In this document: positions 13,401 to 28,400 of the stretch, piece after piece
How positions within the stretch are numbered: position 1 is the first letter of the stretch
Layout: the number at the start of each line of letters is the position of its first letter
Origin: Saccoglossus kowalevskii
Taxonomy: Eukaryota > Hemichordata > Enteropneusta > Harrimaniidae
Assembly (NCBI RefSeq): GCF_000003605.2
Contig: NW_003108579.1
Coordinates: 313,441 to 353,270, forward strand
DNA: 39,830 nt
Direction: 5' to 3'
The notes under the pieces: model-generated
Databases searched by the model: none
The model's input: only the letters and a program-made list of their open reading frames with translations
What the model was told of the DNA's origin: nothing
Translations under genes and position numbers: made by a program

Positions 13401-16400
13401 TATTAGTTTCTCCTACTTCTGCAAGTATTGTTGTTCTCACCACTTCGTTCCCAACTCTCAATTTTGTGTTTCGTCATTGGCGAAAATGCAGTTTATTTAT
13501 GCGATGTAAAATATATTATCCCGCATACACATGTCACAATGGAAATCAATTTAGTTTGACCAATCAGCTTCAACCACATGTGCAACAATCACTGGCTACA
13601 TTGTCTCAGACTTTCTATGAGTCAGTGTGCGTTTATCCTTGACATAAATATACTCTGATTTATTTAATTAAAAATACGAAATGTACTATGTGCCTCCCAA
13701 CTGTCGAACTGCACCGTTTGTCGATGTAACTAGCGTTTTCACGCCGGGCAGCCTTCGGTAGCTAAGTGTTCCACGCAATAATACAATTCTCACCTTTGCA
13801 GAATTCTCCGACCCATCCGCTGTGGCACTCACAAACACAACCCGCGGTCTCGTGCGCAACGACGTCACCTTGGAAACACCAACTATCACCATCGTCACAC
13901 TCTAAAGATATAGTAGAAATAGTCATTACCAAACAAAACAACTAACTTTCTTTGAACGGAAAGAATTACCAATAATTCCGGTGTCTTGTCCAATCAATGG
14001 ATCCATTGGCCAACAAAAAAGTACACATCTTCGCATAATGCCATTTATGGTAAGATATAGATCAATTAATTAATCGTTTTTTAAATCAGATTATATATAG
14101 GTCAAAAACAGCCCTATATATTTTTGCAATATTTGCCTATTCAAAATTGAATCACAATGTTCATTGATTTGTTATGTACAGCCATAGTTCCACGCTAACA
14201 TTTTTAAGCAAATTGGACTAACATTGTCATTCCAAAAGAATATTCGAATTACACAGATCATACTTTCAACCGTTCTTGTAACGTTTTTTTAAAATAAATG
14301 ATTGTTTTAAGTAATTCAAAATAACACAGAATAAACCATCAGTCAATATATCAGTTCGAAATACGGAATAATATTGTAGCGTATCATACTCTGCAACTAA
14401 TAGCACAATCTTTATATTGTCCGGGAGTACATTCACTGAAAAAAGATGCATTTGGGATAACGACGTAATTCAATTCGTCAATGTGATTCTAAGGCAAGTA
14501 CATATATATTTTTCTGCACCATTCACATTTTTTTTTTCGTGGACACACATTTTATCTGAAATAATGTTACAAATTACGTTCGTATGTGTTCTCTTATATA
14601 AAAGATAATAATAGCGTAGTCTGCTCATTATGGAAACACCGTATCTTGGTTGTTTGGTATTACGTGCAGTCCTGGTCATTAGTTTCAATGCATAAACACA
14701 CTAGACATTTGGACGGATCATTCAAACAACAAACCTTTCATGCTTTAAAAATACACCTATTAGCGCGTTTTCTCTACGCGTAGCTGAAATACACTCACAA
14801 CACTGTCAATAAATTCTCACACTACTTCTGCAAGATTATTTAATTTTTTGACAATTCAGAATATTTTAATTGAAATAAAGACTCCGCACTACCCATCACT
14901 GCTTCATAAAACGGCTCAAACGGGATGTGCGCTTAAACAACAGGCTCGAATTCGTCCCGTTATAACGCAATAATGAGAATTTTTCTCTCTCTGAATATCC
15001 ATATATCTATACATTGCCATAGTTGCACGCACAGTAACTTGCGAGACTGGCTTATTACAACAAAGTTTGACCGTCCAGATTTCTCTAGTCACAACCATAA
15101 AATAACAACAAGATTTAACAAGAGGGGGTTATGTTTTCCATACAGGATATGTTGGACGAAAATAAAACAATCAATTTAAATACTGTAAATTGGCCAACTC
15201 ACCAAACTGGCATACATAATACTTCAGCGAAGTACAACCCGCACCATACCACTCCCACATTCCATTAGAACTCCTAGAATAAGTGAGTTTGTGTTAGAAA
15301 ATGATGAATGATCTTTTTATCTTGAGTCGCAACATACATTCTGTGAACAGCTCTTTGTACGAAGTGAATAGACTATGATTTCATTATACCAGCATCGTGA
15401 TAAATCTCATTGTATCAACCTCATAAACTTAGGCGCTGCATTGCAAATTATGTTTACCCTATCCACACATCGTGATTCTGATTTCTCTTCTCGGCGCCTG
15501 TCTAGCTTGTAGAGGACAGTGTCGATCTCGTAAGCAGAAAGGGGGAGGAGTGATACTCCCAGTTCACCAGGAATAGCCGTTAGTTTACGCATCTTTCATC
15601 TAGTCACTCACCGCTATTTTTTGGATGGTAAGTGCTCACGAGTTAAATCTCGCGTGTTTTATTTTAAATAGTGGTGCCCCCCCCACACATTACATATATT
15701 GGATATCAGAAAAAAAAAATAGTTATGAAACACTGATTCTGAGAGCCCCATGAGTTGAACCCCAATCCTGCAGTTAAACTAACACTGACGCGCCAAGTAA
15801 CGCGGCAACCAATCCAAAACTAGTGCCACATTAAGTCAGTGGTTACAGGGAAGAATTGAGTATACAAGACTTACTTCAGGTACGCACAGTCTCTCAAGTT
15901 CGGGTGTGAGCCTCGCCATGCACTGAAACCACTTTGCAAAGTGCCGTCTTCATATATCCAATTTGACCCCGACAGTGCCAGTCCAAACCACACATCTGTC
16001 TGACCAGTGGACTGAATAAAGTTCACAAGATTCTGAAACATTTCCGGGGACTGTATTCGCGCCAAGGTTCCACCACTGGCGCCACATACTGACGAGGCAG
16101 TGACGTAATCTGCTGGTATGTCTGACACTGAATACCCAAGTGCCGGTGGTGATTCAGGTTCTACAAGAGTTGACATTATCGCATAATTAATTGTACGCTG
16201 TTACGTCACAGCATCTTGTACCAATTAGAATTCACCGCATATGCACATGCAAGATGTTTGATTATTCTCATACAATATGATTGTACATTTGGCAAAAGAT
16301 TTTGCAACTCAGGACTTACCAAGCGAATCTTAAAAAGCACCCTCTCATAACTTAACTTAACTTACCCATACAGAATGGCCCCTTCCAGTTAGCGCTGCAT

Positions 16401-19400
16401 TGGCAGTAGCAGGATTCATCTTCAATACTAATATTTACTTGGCCATTTACACACCACGACGTGTCTGTCAAACAATCTAAAAATACATCCCATAATATTA
16501 CACCACGGCATAAACTGTGGCGATATATAACATTCTTAAAATATGTTGCATTTGCATAACGATTATAGAAATTTTAAATATGTATTAGGGCTGAGGGTTT
16601 TAATTCTTACCGAATTCGCATACATGGGATCGTCCAGTAAACAAAGTGCAATTTTCGCTCTGCCAAATATATTCCAAATCTGTCCTGATAATAAAATACA
16701 ATACAATAGTGAGTCGAAACGTTATATATTCACATTCCTGGTCCGGTTGAACACAATAGACTCACACGTAGTCCTTAACTTGGCTTCTCAAAAAAAATCG
16801 CTCACTTCTCATATTAACCATCTCGGCACCGGCTGCATACAGTTATTCCAGTTTTGAGCGTTCAACCCAATAGGGGATAAAAGAACTCTGGTCTAGTGAT
16901 CAAAAAGGAGATGCAACAACTACTGCGCTATCGGTGACATACTCCCAGTTTGTAGGAGCGGAAATAGTGTATTCTCATTCGCTAACATATATATTGTTGA
17001 CCAACCTGAACACAGCACAGTCGTACTCCTGTAGTGGATGACCTGACATCCAGTTGGTGTAGTTTAACACTTCCTCACCGCTGTCGTAACCCAAAAGGCC
17101 GTTGACAAAACGCAGACCGAAAAACACCTTATTGTTCACGGGGTTTGTACTGGCCAGATATGATTGCACACGAGCTTGGGTCCATTTATCCACGACGACA
17201 GCAAGACGACCGCCATGCATTTCACACAGGGATTGCGCTCGATCCCTTGGCCAGGTTGGTTGTGGAATCCAGAAGGAAACAGGGTCTAGAATAACTGGTT
17301 TAGCAGTAGTGGTGGTAGAAGCCAAAGGATCAATCTCTGTCAGACAAAATGAATAATTTAAATAATATATGTTATTACGAGGATATCGAAAAGTATGCAC
17401 GAAAACAGTACAGTGAAAGTATCGATACACCCCCCCCCCCCAAGTATACATCATGGGAATGCCGAAATCCAAAACGTTTAGAACAGATTTAACGAACTTC
17501 TTTCTGTGAGGTCCGGTCAAACCTTGGGGGCAGCCATATTTCTTTTTATTATTACAGGACGCTTACGCGCATAATCATTCCATATTTGGAATTCGAGTTT
17601 CCTAATACGGAAGGAAGAAAATACCCGGTGCAATACCGCAAAATTACGACACGCTGTGACTTAAGGCGTCACGATGACAGATGTATAATAATACATAGTA
17701 CGTGCCTAGGAAAAGTTATTCTACATAAAATTTGTAAAATAAAATAATGAAAATGATACACGATCTATTAGTGTAATCCCATGCAGACTGGCACATGAGA
17801 GCAAATTACTCACCGTCACACAACTGTCCTATCCAACCATAGGAGCAAACACACTCACATCCGGCTTCCAAGATGTTTATGCTGCCATGACTACACCATG
17901 TTCCGGATGTACAATCTGTATAGTTTGCAAATAGTATATTGAATTGATGTCATATCTTGAAGCGCTATATTTCTTGCGCCTCGCGTGTTCGAATTTCACG
18001 TAAATAAACAACACACGGCGTACACGCAAGCAGCATGCTATTTAAAACTTTGGTTTATATAAATAACACATTTGGTACATACCGAATTCACATAAACCAT
18101 ATCTGCTGTCTCGCCAGGCACATGAGCTGGGTTGCCATATATACTGCAAATCCATTCTACAATAATGATAAAGAACATGCAGGAAAAACCCCACTACATG
18201 AATCGAGTATTGCAATAGTAAAGTATTGACTAACTAGCTACTAAGGGTTGAATGCAGTGCAAGAACAAATAAAGGTGACCACTCCCAGTTATTAATAAAT
18301 ATGCACTGTGATGCACATATTTCACTGTGCCAAGTTGATTTTGTATTTTGCAAAAAATATTCACATTATACGGGGACAAATAGGTTACGTTCGTGCACAG
18401 ATATATGGACGTTATCAGTGACGTCATAGTATTATTGCCCATCTCTGAGGAACAGGAATGTCATGTTCAGCTGAGGCTAACCGTCTCATAAAACAACCCC
18501 GCCTTTCATTACGTGTGCTCAGTAACTTTATTATACAATTGCAGAAGGAACAAAACGCACATTCTATGTTAGGAAGTGCTTGTAACATTCGATGACATTT
18601 ACTTGGGACATATGGTGGCGCAAGCAACTTAATATAATGCACTAGAAAAACATAATATAATGCACTATCAACATAATATAATGCGCGAGGAACATAATAT
18701 AATGCACTGGGAACATAATATAATGCACCAGAAACATAAAATAATGTACTATCAACATAATATAATGCACTGGCAGCATAATATAATGCACTAGCAACAT
18801 AATATAATGCACTAGCGACATAATATAATGCACTAACAACATAATATAATGCACTGGCGCAACATAATATAATGTACTAGTAACATAATATAATGCAGTA
18901 GCGACATAATATAATGCACTAACAACATAATATAATGCACTGGCGCAACATAATATAATGTACTAGTAACATAATATAATGCAGTAGCGACATAATATAA
19001 AGCACTAGCTACATAATATAATACACTAACAACATAATATAATGCACGCCACGCTGTGTTATAGTTAGGTGTATTCTATACTTACCTCATTGTTGCGCAA
19101 TCTTCCGTACCAGTTGGAGGCCAAACCCAGTTGCGGAACAACTGAACACCATGAGAGTTCTCCCACACAGAGTTAACCAATGTTAAATCAAAGATAATCT
19201 TATTATAAATAAAAGTTTGATTTCCCAGAATCATCGAAACACGGCACAACGTATCAATATTTGCTATGATAGCTAAACTACCACCTCTTGCAGTGCATTC
19301 GTCTCGGGCTTCAAGTGCATTCACGTTGTTAGGAGTCACCCAATATTCAACAGAGGTACTTGCTGGAAGGATGAATTCAGCGAATTAGTATGTGGAAAAG

Positions 19401-22400
19401 AGATGGTATATTACATCTAGAAACGCATTGCGTATACAGCATGAACCTTTCACGTCTCTCTAAATTCGATCACCGAAATTGATTCTGTGACGATGTAAGC
19501 AATTAGCCTACTGCCAGCTTAAAAATCTAAGGAGCACATGTTTCAATCGGTGAATCTCTCACAATATTTGTTTTCATTCATTGTCACGGCATATATATTA
19601 TCAGACAATGAGGCACTCTTGATTAAAAACAATGTTGTGTTGAGGTTTGGCTATACGTCCATGCACCCACCCATGCTAGTAATGCATAATTGTGCAAATC
19701 GCGATTACTGAAGATATTTTGTAAGACGCGCATTGTGTATAACAATTTCTAGTCAAAATTTAATTTGTCTTAGACAGAGAAATCAACTATAACCTTTACG
19801 TGCTCGCTTTGGTGGGACAAAAATTGTGTCCAAGCAAAAAATATGGAATAATAGCAAATAACTGTTTCATACAAGGTGGTCCCTTCGTTGATTATTATAA
19901 ACTGAAAAAATCAATATTCACCGGCACAAAAGTGGCCCGTCCATCCAGCATGGCACTGACATATACACCCATTCTCTTCAGCCTGGACAATATCTCCATG
20001 AACACACCAATTAGAATCCACAAAACAATCTAGAGTGAAATAATATAAGAATAAAATGATTATTGCAAATAACGTAGGAATCAAACCTGCGAGAGGATAA
20101 GCCGGATTTATAACAGTCTAGACCCAGGGTATCAGTAGTTTAATTGATTCAAAGGAAAAAGAACAGGGGGAAATGTTTAAATATGAATTTGTGATTTAGT
20201 CAGTTTGTAAGGGTTACTAAGCATGCTACTGTAACAGTATATACATTCCTCGATACGGAGACAATTCACAATAACCAAAGGAGATGCAATTAATAAGGAG
20301 TGCTTGAATATGGAACAGTCCATCAGCAAAGTGAACGTTTATTTGCAGGCGGTTTATTTTTATACATTTAACAAATTTACCGGAAGTTTTGTTTTAAAAC
20401 ACTGTAATGTCATCTTTATTTCTGAGAAAATCGCACTCCTGTTGCGGATGTCCAGGATAGAGAACATATCTCACACTGGTTAAACAGTGTTACTAGCGAA
20501 GTGAAATTGTTGAGAATAAAAAAACCACCAGAATTGGATGTAGGGCGTCCATGTTATCCTATATATTGTAGACAGTTCACGTTAAACGAGAAACTATCGT
20601 ATAGGGGAAACCATTCTATTTTGATGTAAATAATATGTTATAGACGTATGATCACTATATGGTGAATATATGGTGCTAAATCTAAAAGCAAAACACAGCT
20701 TGTAGTTTGGCGTTTTGTTACGTATTCGACCTCAATATTGATGCGAGTCAACCTTCACATGAGGGTATGCCCAACAGATTATGACGGCGAGAGTTGATTG
20801 TCCGGATTGACAACAAATAACTATGACGTAATTACTTACCAAATTCACATACGTACTTCTTGGTCTTAGAATCACAGCTGGTACCTTTCCACCCCCACGT
20901 GTTATCTGCCGAGTTGAAGCTAAAATAGAAGATAATTAGTTTGCGTCTTGTACGAATAACTGTCGAAGCATGATATTAGGTTAAATGTTTTCATGTCGTA
21001 AATTACGATATTATTTTGATAAATTTGATTTGATTGATATCTATACATATGTGTTCGTCCACTTAATTTAATTATTCGCATATTGTGTTAATATTAGTAT
21101 ATTAATATCTATACTATATATACCTGATGAATGCGCAGTCGTCCGTATCTGCCGGTTGGCCGCCAAACCAGGCCAAATACCCGCTTTGAGGCGTGACGTG
21201 GTAAGACATCCAAGTGCTTCCCACCTTACGCAAACCTACTCCGAGTTCCACTTCATTATTACTTTCCGCATATGCAGTTAGGAAACCGAACAATTCAGGG
21301 GAATGAACCTGTGCCAACTTGCCGCCAAACAGTGTACAATCATAGTCGGCAATGGTGTATTCTGTCTCTCGTTTGTGAGTGTAGTAATGGACGGGTTGTG
21401 GGTCACCCGGCTGGATATCTGGTTCTAATATTGGGATACAAAAAAAGCTACGTTGTCAGTTAGAAAGCAATGATGTTAGGTATCGAGGGTTGGCGGAAAA
21501 TTCTCTATTTCATTATAGATGATTAAGGATGCACGTAGGTCGAAATATTCATTCTAAATGAAAATTTATTTTGACGATCCAAAACTAATTATTGTTACAT
21601 GATTAGTCCATGCTTTCATGACCGATCAATACGTGCTTTCGCCAAAACATTTTAGAACACTCAAAGTGAATTTTAGAACAACAGATTTTCTCCCTTTTCG
21701 AACCATCTGTCTGAATTGTTAAGTTATCGGTAACCGTCCCCTACAGCGACTAACAGTACTTTAAAGGAAGTGACAGGGGGGAAATTTATGAGTTTCTTCA
21801 TATTCAAACATTTGATATAACACAGATTTCGAAGAAGCAAAGTTAATCCTAACGCAATACAAATTTCGTGTAATAAGTTTCAGCTTGAATTGACTGTTTA
21901 CCTATAAAATACGAATACACAATATATTGAAAACTGGTTAGGAAAATGTAGATAACTTTAAGCAATTTTGAGCCTGTTAAATAGTTGTGTATTGACGGGG
22001 GCATTACATAGTATGATTTGTCGTTAAATACAAATGTTATCTTGGCAACAAACGTAGTTGTATTCACTTGACGAATCACGAAAAAGCCACCTCACACCTG
22101 CGATTGACACGAGTGGATCAGAAATAGCATGTGATCTATCGTGATAACGCTGTCTATATGATTTTGATATTACCATAAATGTATCGTTTAACAGCTGCAG
22201 TGAACAACGTCATTACTTTTACTTAATAATCATTGCGCACCCCCAAAAGCGCTTCTATTATATACAGGACAAGTAGAAATGAACAAATGACTTACGCATA
22301 CAAAATGGTCCTGCCCAGTCAGGGTCACATTCACAGCTGCACGTCTCCTCCAGAGCGTTGATAGAAATTACACCGTTTTTACACCACGTGGCATCCACCG

Positions 22401-25400
22401 TGCAATCTTAAATATAAAAAAAAATCCGGGAGTGTATCATACATTAGATGTTACGATGCAGCAGTATTTATACATAAGGAGATTGTTTTAATTTACAAAT
22501 ATAGCTATATGTTTTAAATTATTATTGTTCAATACGTGATCACACTTACAAATGCTAACATGATTATTCACTGATCGCAAAGTGACATAGTTCAGCAAAT
22601 TGGTCAAAAACTGAGGTCACTCTGAGAAAAGTCAAAGCAAAAACTCGTCGCTGTGCATGCGTGTGCACTGACATCTTCGATTATAACTAACAGAATAGGA
22701 CATGCATATCGAAAGCGAATCAGACAACCAAATTCAGCGATTCTAATTTTGACAGGCAAGAAATTGGCTGACCGACAATCCACAGTAATCTATCCAGACA
22801 AATCCACAGACCTATATGGTATTTCTAAGATAGTCACGATGATTAAATTCAAAAGCAAAGTCAATGACTCGTAAAGTCTTCTTCTGGCCATGCTCAAATC
22901 ATCGTATCTCATTGGTATTTCGTGTTTCGTTTAAAGTAGATTGCAATGAAAATAAACTTATGAACAAATTAACATGATAATCAAGCACAATAAAACCTAT
23001 CACAAAAGATATTTTACCTAGTAAATACAGGTGATTTAATTTATTGCACATAAACTGCGGATATTAACTGTTAGTATTTTGTTGATATAGAGAATAGCGT
23101 AACATAGCTCTGCATATAATTACAAATGTTTAATATAAACATACACAAAAGGCACACATTGTTAACGTCAAAAGGAAATCCGGACAAACAACTTAATGCT
23201 CCAGATAAAAGACCACGGCAAATAGAGAAGAATGCAATTTACATTTTTATATCACTTTTTATTCCCTAGATCTTGATTCTCCGGGGCAGAAATACGGGTG
23301 TAATAACACACATAAATGATTTCAACTATGTATATTTAAAATTTTTCTTACACATATTACAACAAATGTGCTAAAAACACATTAAGTATCGTCTTTTACA
23401 ATTTAACAAAATTTTAAATTTGTTGACATATTACAATTTATACGAGATATGAACCCACAGTATCATATCCCCAATTCTATCTTCGAAATGTTCCAGAATT
23501 TAAAATAATATAGCCACACCAATTGTATTATAGAAGACACAACGATGAAAGATTCGTAGATTATGTAGTTATATAAATACTAAACTGTAAAATTGCCATA
23601 CGGATAACGGAATGATTTACATCGTTTAAATTACACTTATATGTGTATATCTCTTCTTTGCCAACTTACCGAACTCACACAGATGGTTTGAACCGCCCGA
23701 AGTACAGTCAACGGCCATCCATTGGTAATTATTGGCATATCTGAAAGGAAAAAAGATGGAATAACTGAAGGTACGTAAAATATTGTTTCCTTCAGAGGTG
23801 GTGCACCATAACACATCACAGTATGGTCGCTTCGAAGTTGAGGGGATTAATTGCGAATAATATTGTTCAAAAACAAGTACCTAGATAAACAAAGAAACAT
23901 TTAATTTATTATAACTTGTGTATAAATGTCTTTTGATGATGTATGATGTCATGGAACTGTGCTTCGCGCAAGTTTGGTAATATAGTTAGCCCAGAAAGTT
24001 TGGACGTTTGTGAAGAATGAGATATTCTTTAGATAGTTACGTGTGTTAACAATATTGTATTACATTGATTCCTTGTGTAGTGTGGATCTTTAACATTAAA
24101 TCATTCAAGGCGGTATGACCCACTATTCCGTTTTGATATAATTTGGCGAATTTTAAATAATTAGGTGAAAGGTGTACATGTTCCTTAGCTGATATTTGAA
24201 TATTAAGTATGGAAGCATCTTCCCCCCCTAATATGCTGATAAAAAGTCGTAATGTATAATAAATATTTGTATATAAAAAAATGTCAGTAATTTCCCATGT
24301 GTTTGTGTATGGACTGTTTTGATGATAAATTGTAGAGTATTTGTATTCTCTACTCCAACGCAAACCATGATGAATTATGTGATAGCTAATGATATAAAAT
24401 GTGTTGAAAACATATCTGATCACAAATATATGATCCAAAGATGGAAGTGTTTACTCATAGACATTTAAAGTAGCAGCAGAGGATACATTAGATAAAATTT
24501 AGGCGAATACCCCAGTTCATATGCTGAAATAACGTTTGTCTGGGGGATTAACTGCCGGCCAATTTAGCTGTTGTTGTTTATTGATTATTCTGACTATTGA
24601 AAAACACAATTTTTTGTTAACAAATGCGAATTACATAGAACGTTTACAATACTGTACGCGAGAAGATCGAATCTCGATTATTCTATATTTACCTTATATT
24701 TGCTTTCGAGCTACAACCGAATAATCACGGACATGCCATCGCGAAAGGATTCTCGATATTTAGTTATACTAACATGCTTAATAATTTTTAGAGAATATCT
24801 AAATCACAGATCAAATCTTAACTAGTTAATAATATTATCCAATTACATATTCAAATTATGCCCTTTTCAGATTATTACATTGTAATATTATCAAATTTAC
24901 TATGACCATGACCATGTATGTACAACCTTGTATACATAGAATTCAAGCATATAATCTGTTCTCAGGTCTAATATTCAAGCAAGAAACCGAGCTGTGACTC
25001 TAACTGCTTACCTTAAGAATGCACATAAGTCCGTGGATTCCGGTTCATCTTTCCAGTTCTCGTACCCATCAATCGGTAACACACCGTTATCATATTGCCA
25101 GACGCCAGAAACATTATGAAGACCAAATATTATGTTGGTTGCCAAGTTTTGGCTTGACAAAAACCTGACAACTCGATCGTGAGTCCATCGATCCACAATT
25201 GTTGCAAGACGTCCACCATAAATTGCGCAGTTCAAATCAGAGTCGTACCACGAAAAGTTCGGTTGAGGAACCCAGAATTTGAGCGGTTCTAATGGCCCTG
25301 GAACGTGAATAAACACACATTTCAAATAATGATTATCGTTTCATTGATCGAATAAAAAAAATGCCGACGACGACGACGCCCCTAGTAAGTGTAAGTGACC

Positions 25401-28400
25401 GAAGCAATAGATAGCTTTCGGAATTCTCGGCCCGTATTGAAACCGCTAATTTTTAAGAATATTTATATAGAAGTTTTATGAATTATTATATAGAAGTTTT
25501 CATTGGGGCATTTTAAAATCTGTCATTGATGACCACGTGACCTAGAGCCATTTATGTGAGTGGCTCAGCTCATTTACTTAGAACATACCTAACCGCTAAA
25601 TGCGTGACGTCATTGTTAATTGCGCCGGTGAAATCACCTGCCATTGAAGTTTATATAAAACAATAAAAATCAACAAAATAATTTGTGGTGTGGAAAATCT
25701 ATTTTGTTTCAGACTACGCGTGACAAGTCATGTACATCAGCATTTCTTTCAAGGACGGCGTTACGGGCAGATATTTTAGAATATCGATCGAAATCGTCAG
25801 AGTTGTCTCTACTCATACTCGGCGAAAAATACTTATATCATCAAACTTACGAGCAGTGGTTGTTGTTGGCATGGTCGTTGTCGTCGATTCTGCAAAAAAA
25901 AAGACAATCAAATTACGGTATTGAGAATGTAGCTTAGTAGCCACGTAAACACGCGGTGACAGTAGAACTATTCCAACGAAGGTGATAATAGAAAATAATT
26001 GTACTCACCCGAACAAAATGTGCCTTGCCAGTAGGCATGACAATTACAAAAACATGTATCACCGTCACTTACAATATCACCATGGCGACACCATTCGCTC
26101 CGTGTGCAATCTGATGAGAGAAACAACGGGTAAAGCATCAGTTTGAAAGTATCACAGCCCAGTAGTGTGATAACATCGAACAACTTTAATATGTAATTTA
26201 TAAAATAAACGCTATTTTCGAAGAAACTATTTTATACTGTTTGAATATTAGTGCGAACAAATCCCATGTTATTCTACAATACACTGCCTAGTGATCCATG
26301 CTACATAACGGATTATGCAAATTCAGTTATGATTATTGATGAACTATGACATGACACGCATGTAACAGCAAATTAAATGTGTTAGATCGGAACAAATTTA
26401 TAATTTTTAGTATATAATACTCTCCAGAGGAAACGCTTCGAAAAGTTTTTGAAGGTTTAATACCTGTAAGTAAACTGGCAGAATTTTGAGAAAAAAAATA
26501 ACAGTAAAGAGAATGTAAAAGAGGAAAACAAAAAAGTGCATACAAAATGTGTCTTCTGCCATCTGTAAATGAAACGTTTGCAATAACAAAAAATCCATCC
26601 TCTGATATTTCAAAATGAGAGACCCTTGTACAGTATTATTCAAATAGGCGACTTCCGTTGTCTGTGCATTTTTCCGTCATTTGAAAATAGGACATTTCTA
26701 AACATTATTTTTTTTATTAACTAACCTCAGATAAAAACAATATGGACGCTATGAACTGCATTCCTTCCATTCATTCTTACGTCACAGAAGCGCCTCGTCG
26801 ATAGAGGGCGCAACTATAATACTGGAGTCAATGCGAAGCTTCATCATACAATATTGTGTCTGATTAGCTACCAAACGCTAATTCCAGACCAATCAGAAAA
26901 CAGCTTGTTTGTAGACAGTTTTTTTCAACGCATCAAATTTAGATTCGACTGAACTGTTATATTGCACTTACCGAATTCACATAAACTCAGCCTACCACCT
27001 GACCATGTACACACCGTAAACACCCATTTATACACACCGTTTTTCAGTCTGTTATGTGCAAATTAAATACGTAATATGGTAATGTATGTTTATGATTATG
27101 ACCTGTCCCGAACTAAACACGCTGTACTTGGAGCATATAATTCTAAGTATTCGGTCTAAGTATTCGCTCTAAGTGTCGATAACTTTTTTTGTGCATGTGC
27201 ATTAGTGGGTTGAATTGCTCGACGAATGAGTGTGCTACAAAAGCAGCACTTTAGTTTTTACGATAACTCATTAGGTCTTCAACTTACAGTATCGAATAAA
27301 AATACTAGTAAATGTCATGTACATACATACCACGTGCTTATAACACAAACGTTTGCATCATGAGCGAGAACATGAATTCTGTAATATTGTTTTTTTGTAT
27401 ACATCATTTTTTATGACCACATCAGAATGTTTTTTTTCGTCAACCGAAATTTTGCTTTTGCAGCACATTCGTTCGATAAAGTGATTGTTACCATGACCTT
27501 TTGCACACATGTGTACGCGTAATAGAAAATGTAATCGTTACGAATGCGTGTGCTACCAATGGAACAATAATTCTATTTTATGATAAATCGCGATCTATTG
27601 CATTCATTATAATGTCATGTGATCAAACAACCGTATTAAATTTACATATTTACATCCACATTCTATCTTTAATAATTCAAATAGAATACAGCGGCTAGCA
27701 CACGGGAAAGCGTCTGCTCTTTCCAAAATATATATCTAGTGAATATCGTTTTAAAAGTCTTGTGATAATAAACATTTCTCGATAAAACAAATGTTAAAGA
27801 ATATTATTTTACTTTAAATCCAGGCAAATATGCTTACTTCTTATTAATACTAGTTTAAAAATTCAATAGGGACGAAAAAAATGAATATTTAGTATAGTTA
27901 TTTGACACTTCATATTGATAAATGCATTGGACTAAGATTTAGCATGAACTGATTACGTTGTCATGTAGCTTGCGTCTGAGTATTCATTTGATCAAGCAAT
28001 TCATTCTCTAATACGCATGCGCACTGGTTGTTGTCGTACGTACAAAAACAATCACTGCACATGCGTATTACTTGTTTTCATTTTTCATCTAACGAATACC
28101 GTCGTGTGTCCTACAAACGAAACCTTTCAATTTATGATAAATTATATTTCGATTTGGTATCGAACAACATTAAAAATATTAATTTGTTCGTCCATATTGC
28201 ATATTTAAGCAAATAACTTTTCAACATGTGTTTCCCGTGAAAGTTCTTTGTTGGAGAATGTATTTTAGACAGTGAGAACTTTTACCTAAAATAAATACAA
28301 TATTTACATGATTTTTATTGGGAAACTATGCTAATAGATATACTGCAGTATGGAGAAAAAACTATACTCACCTAAGAATGCCACAATCGTATCCATCTGG

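Noticed and set aside
18642-18854. Minus-strand frame encoding repeated 'HYIMLLV'
   Set aside because: It only reads the 21-bp minisatellite inside the CTLD7 intron; no splice signals or wider homology.
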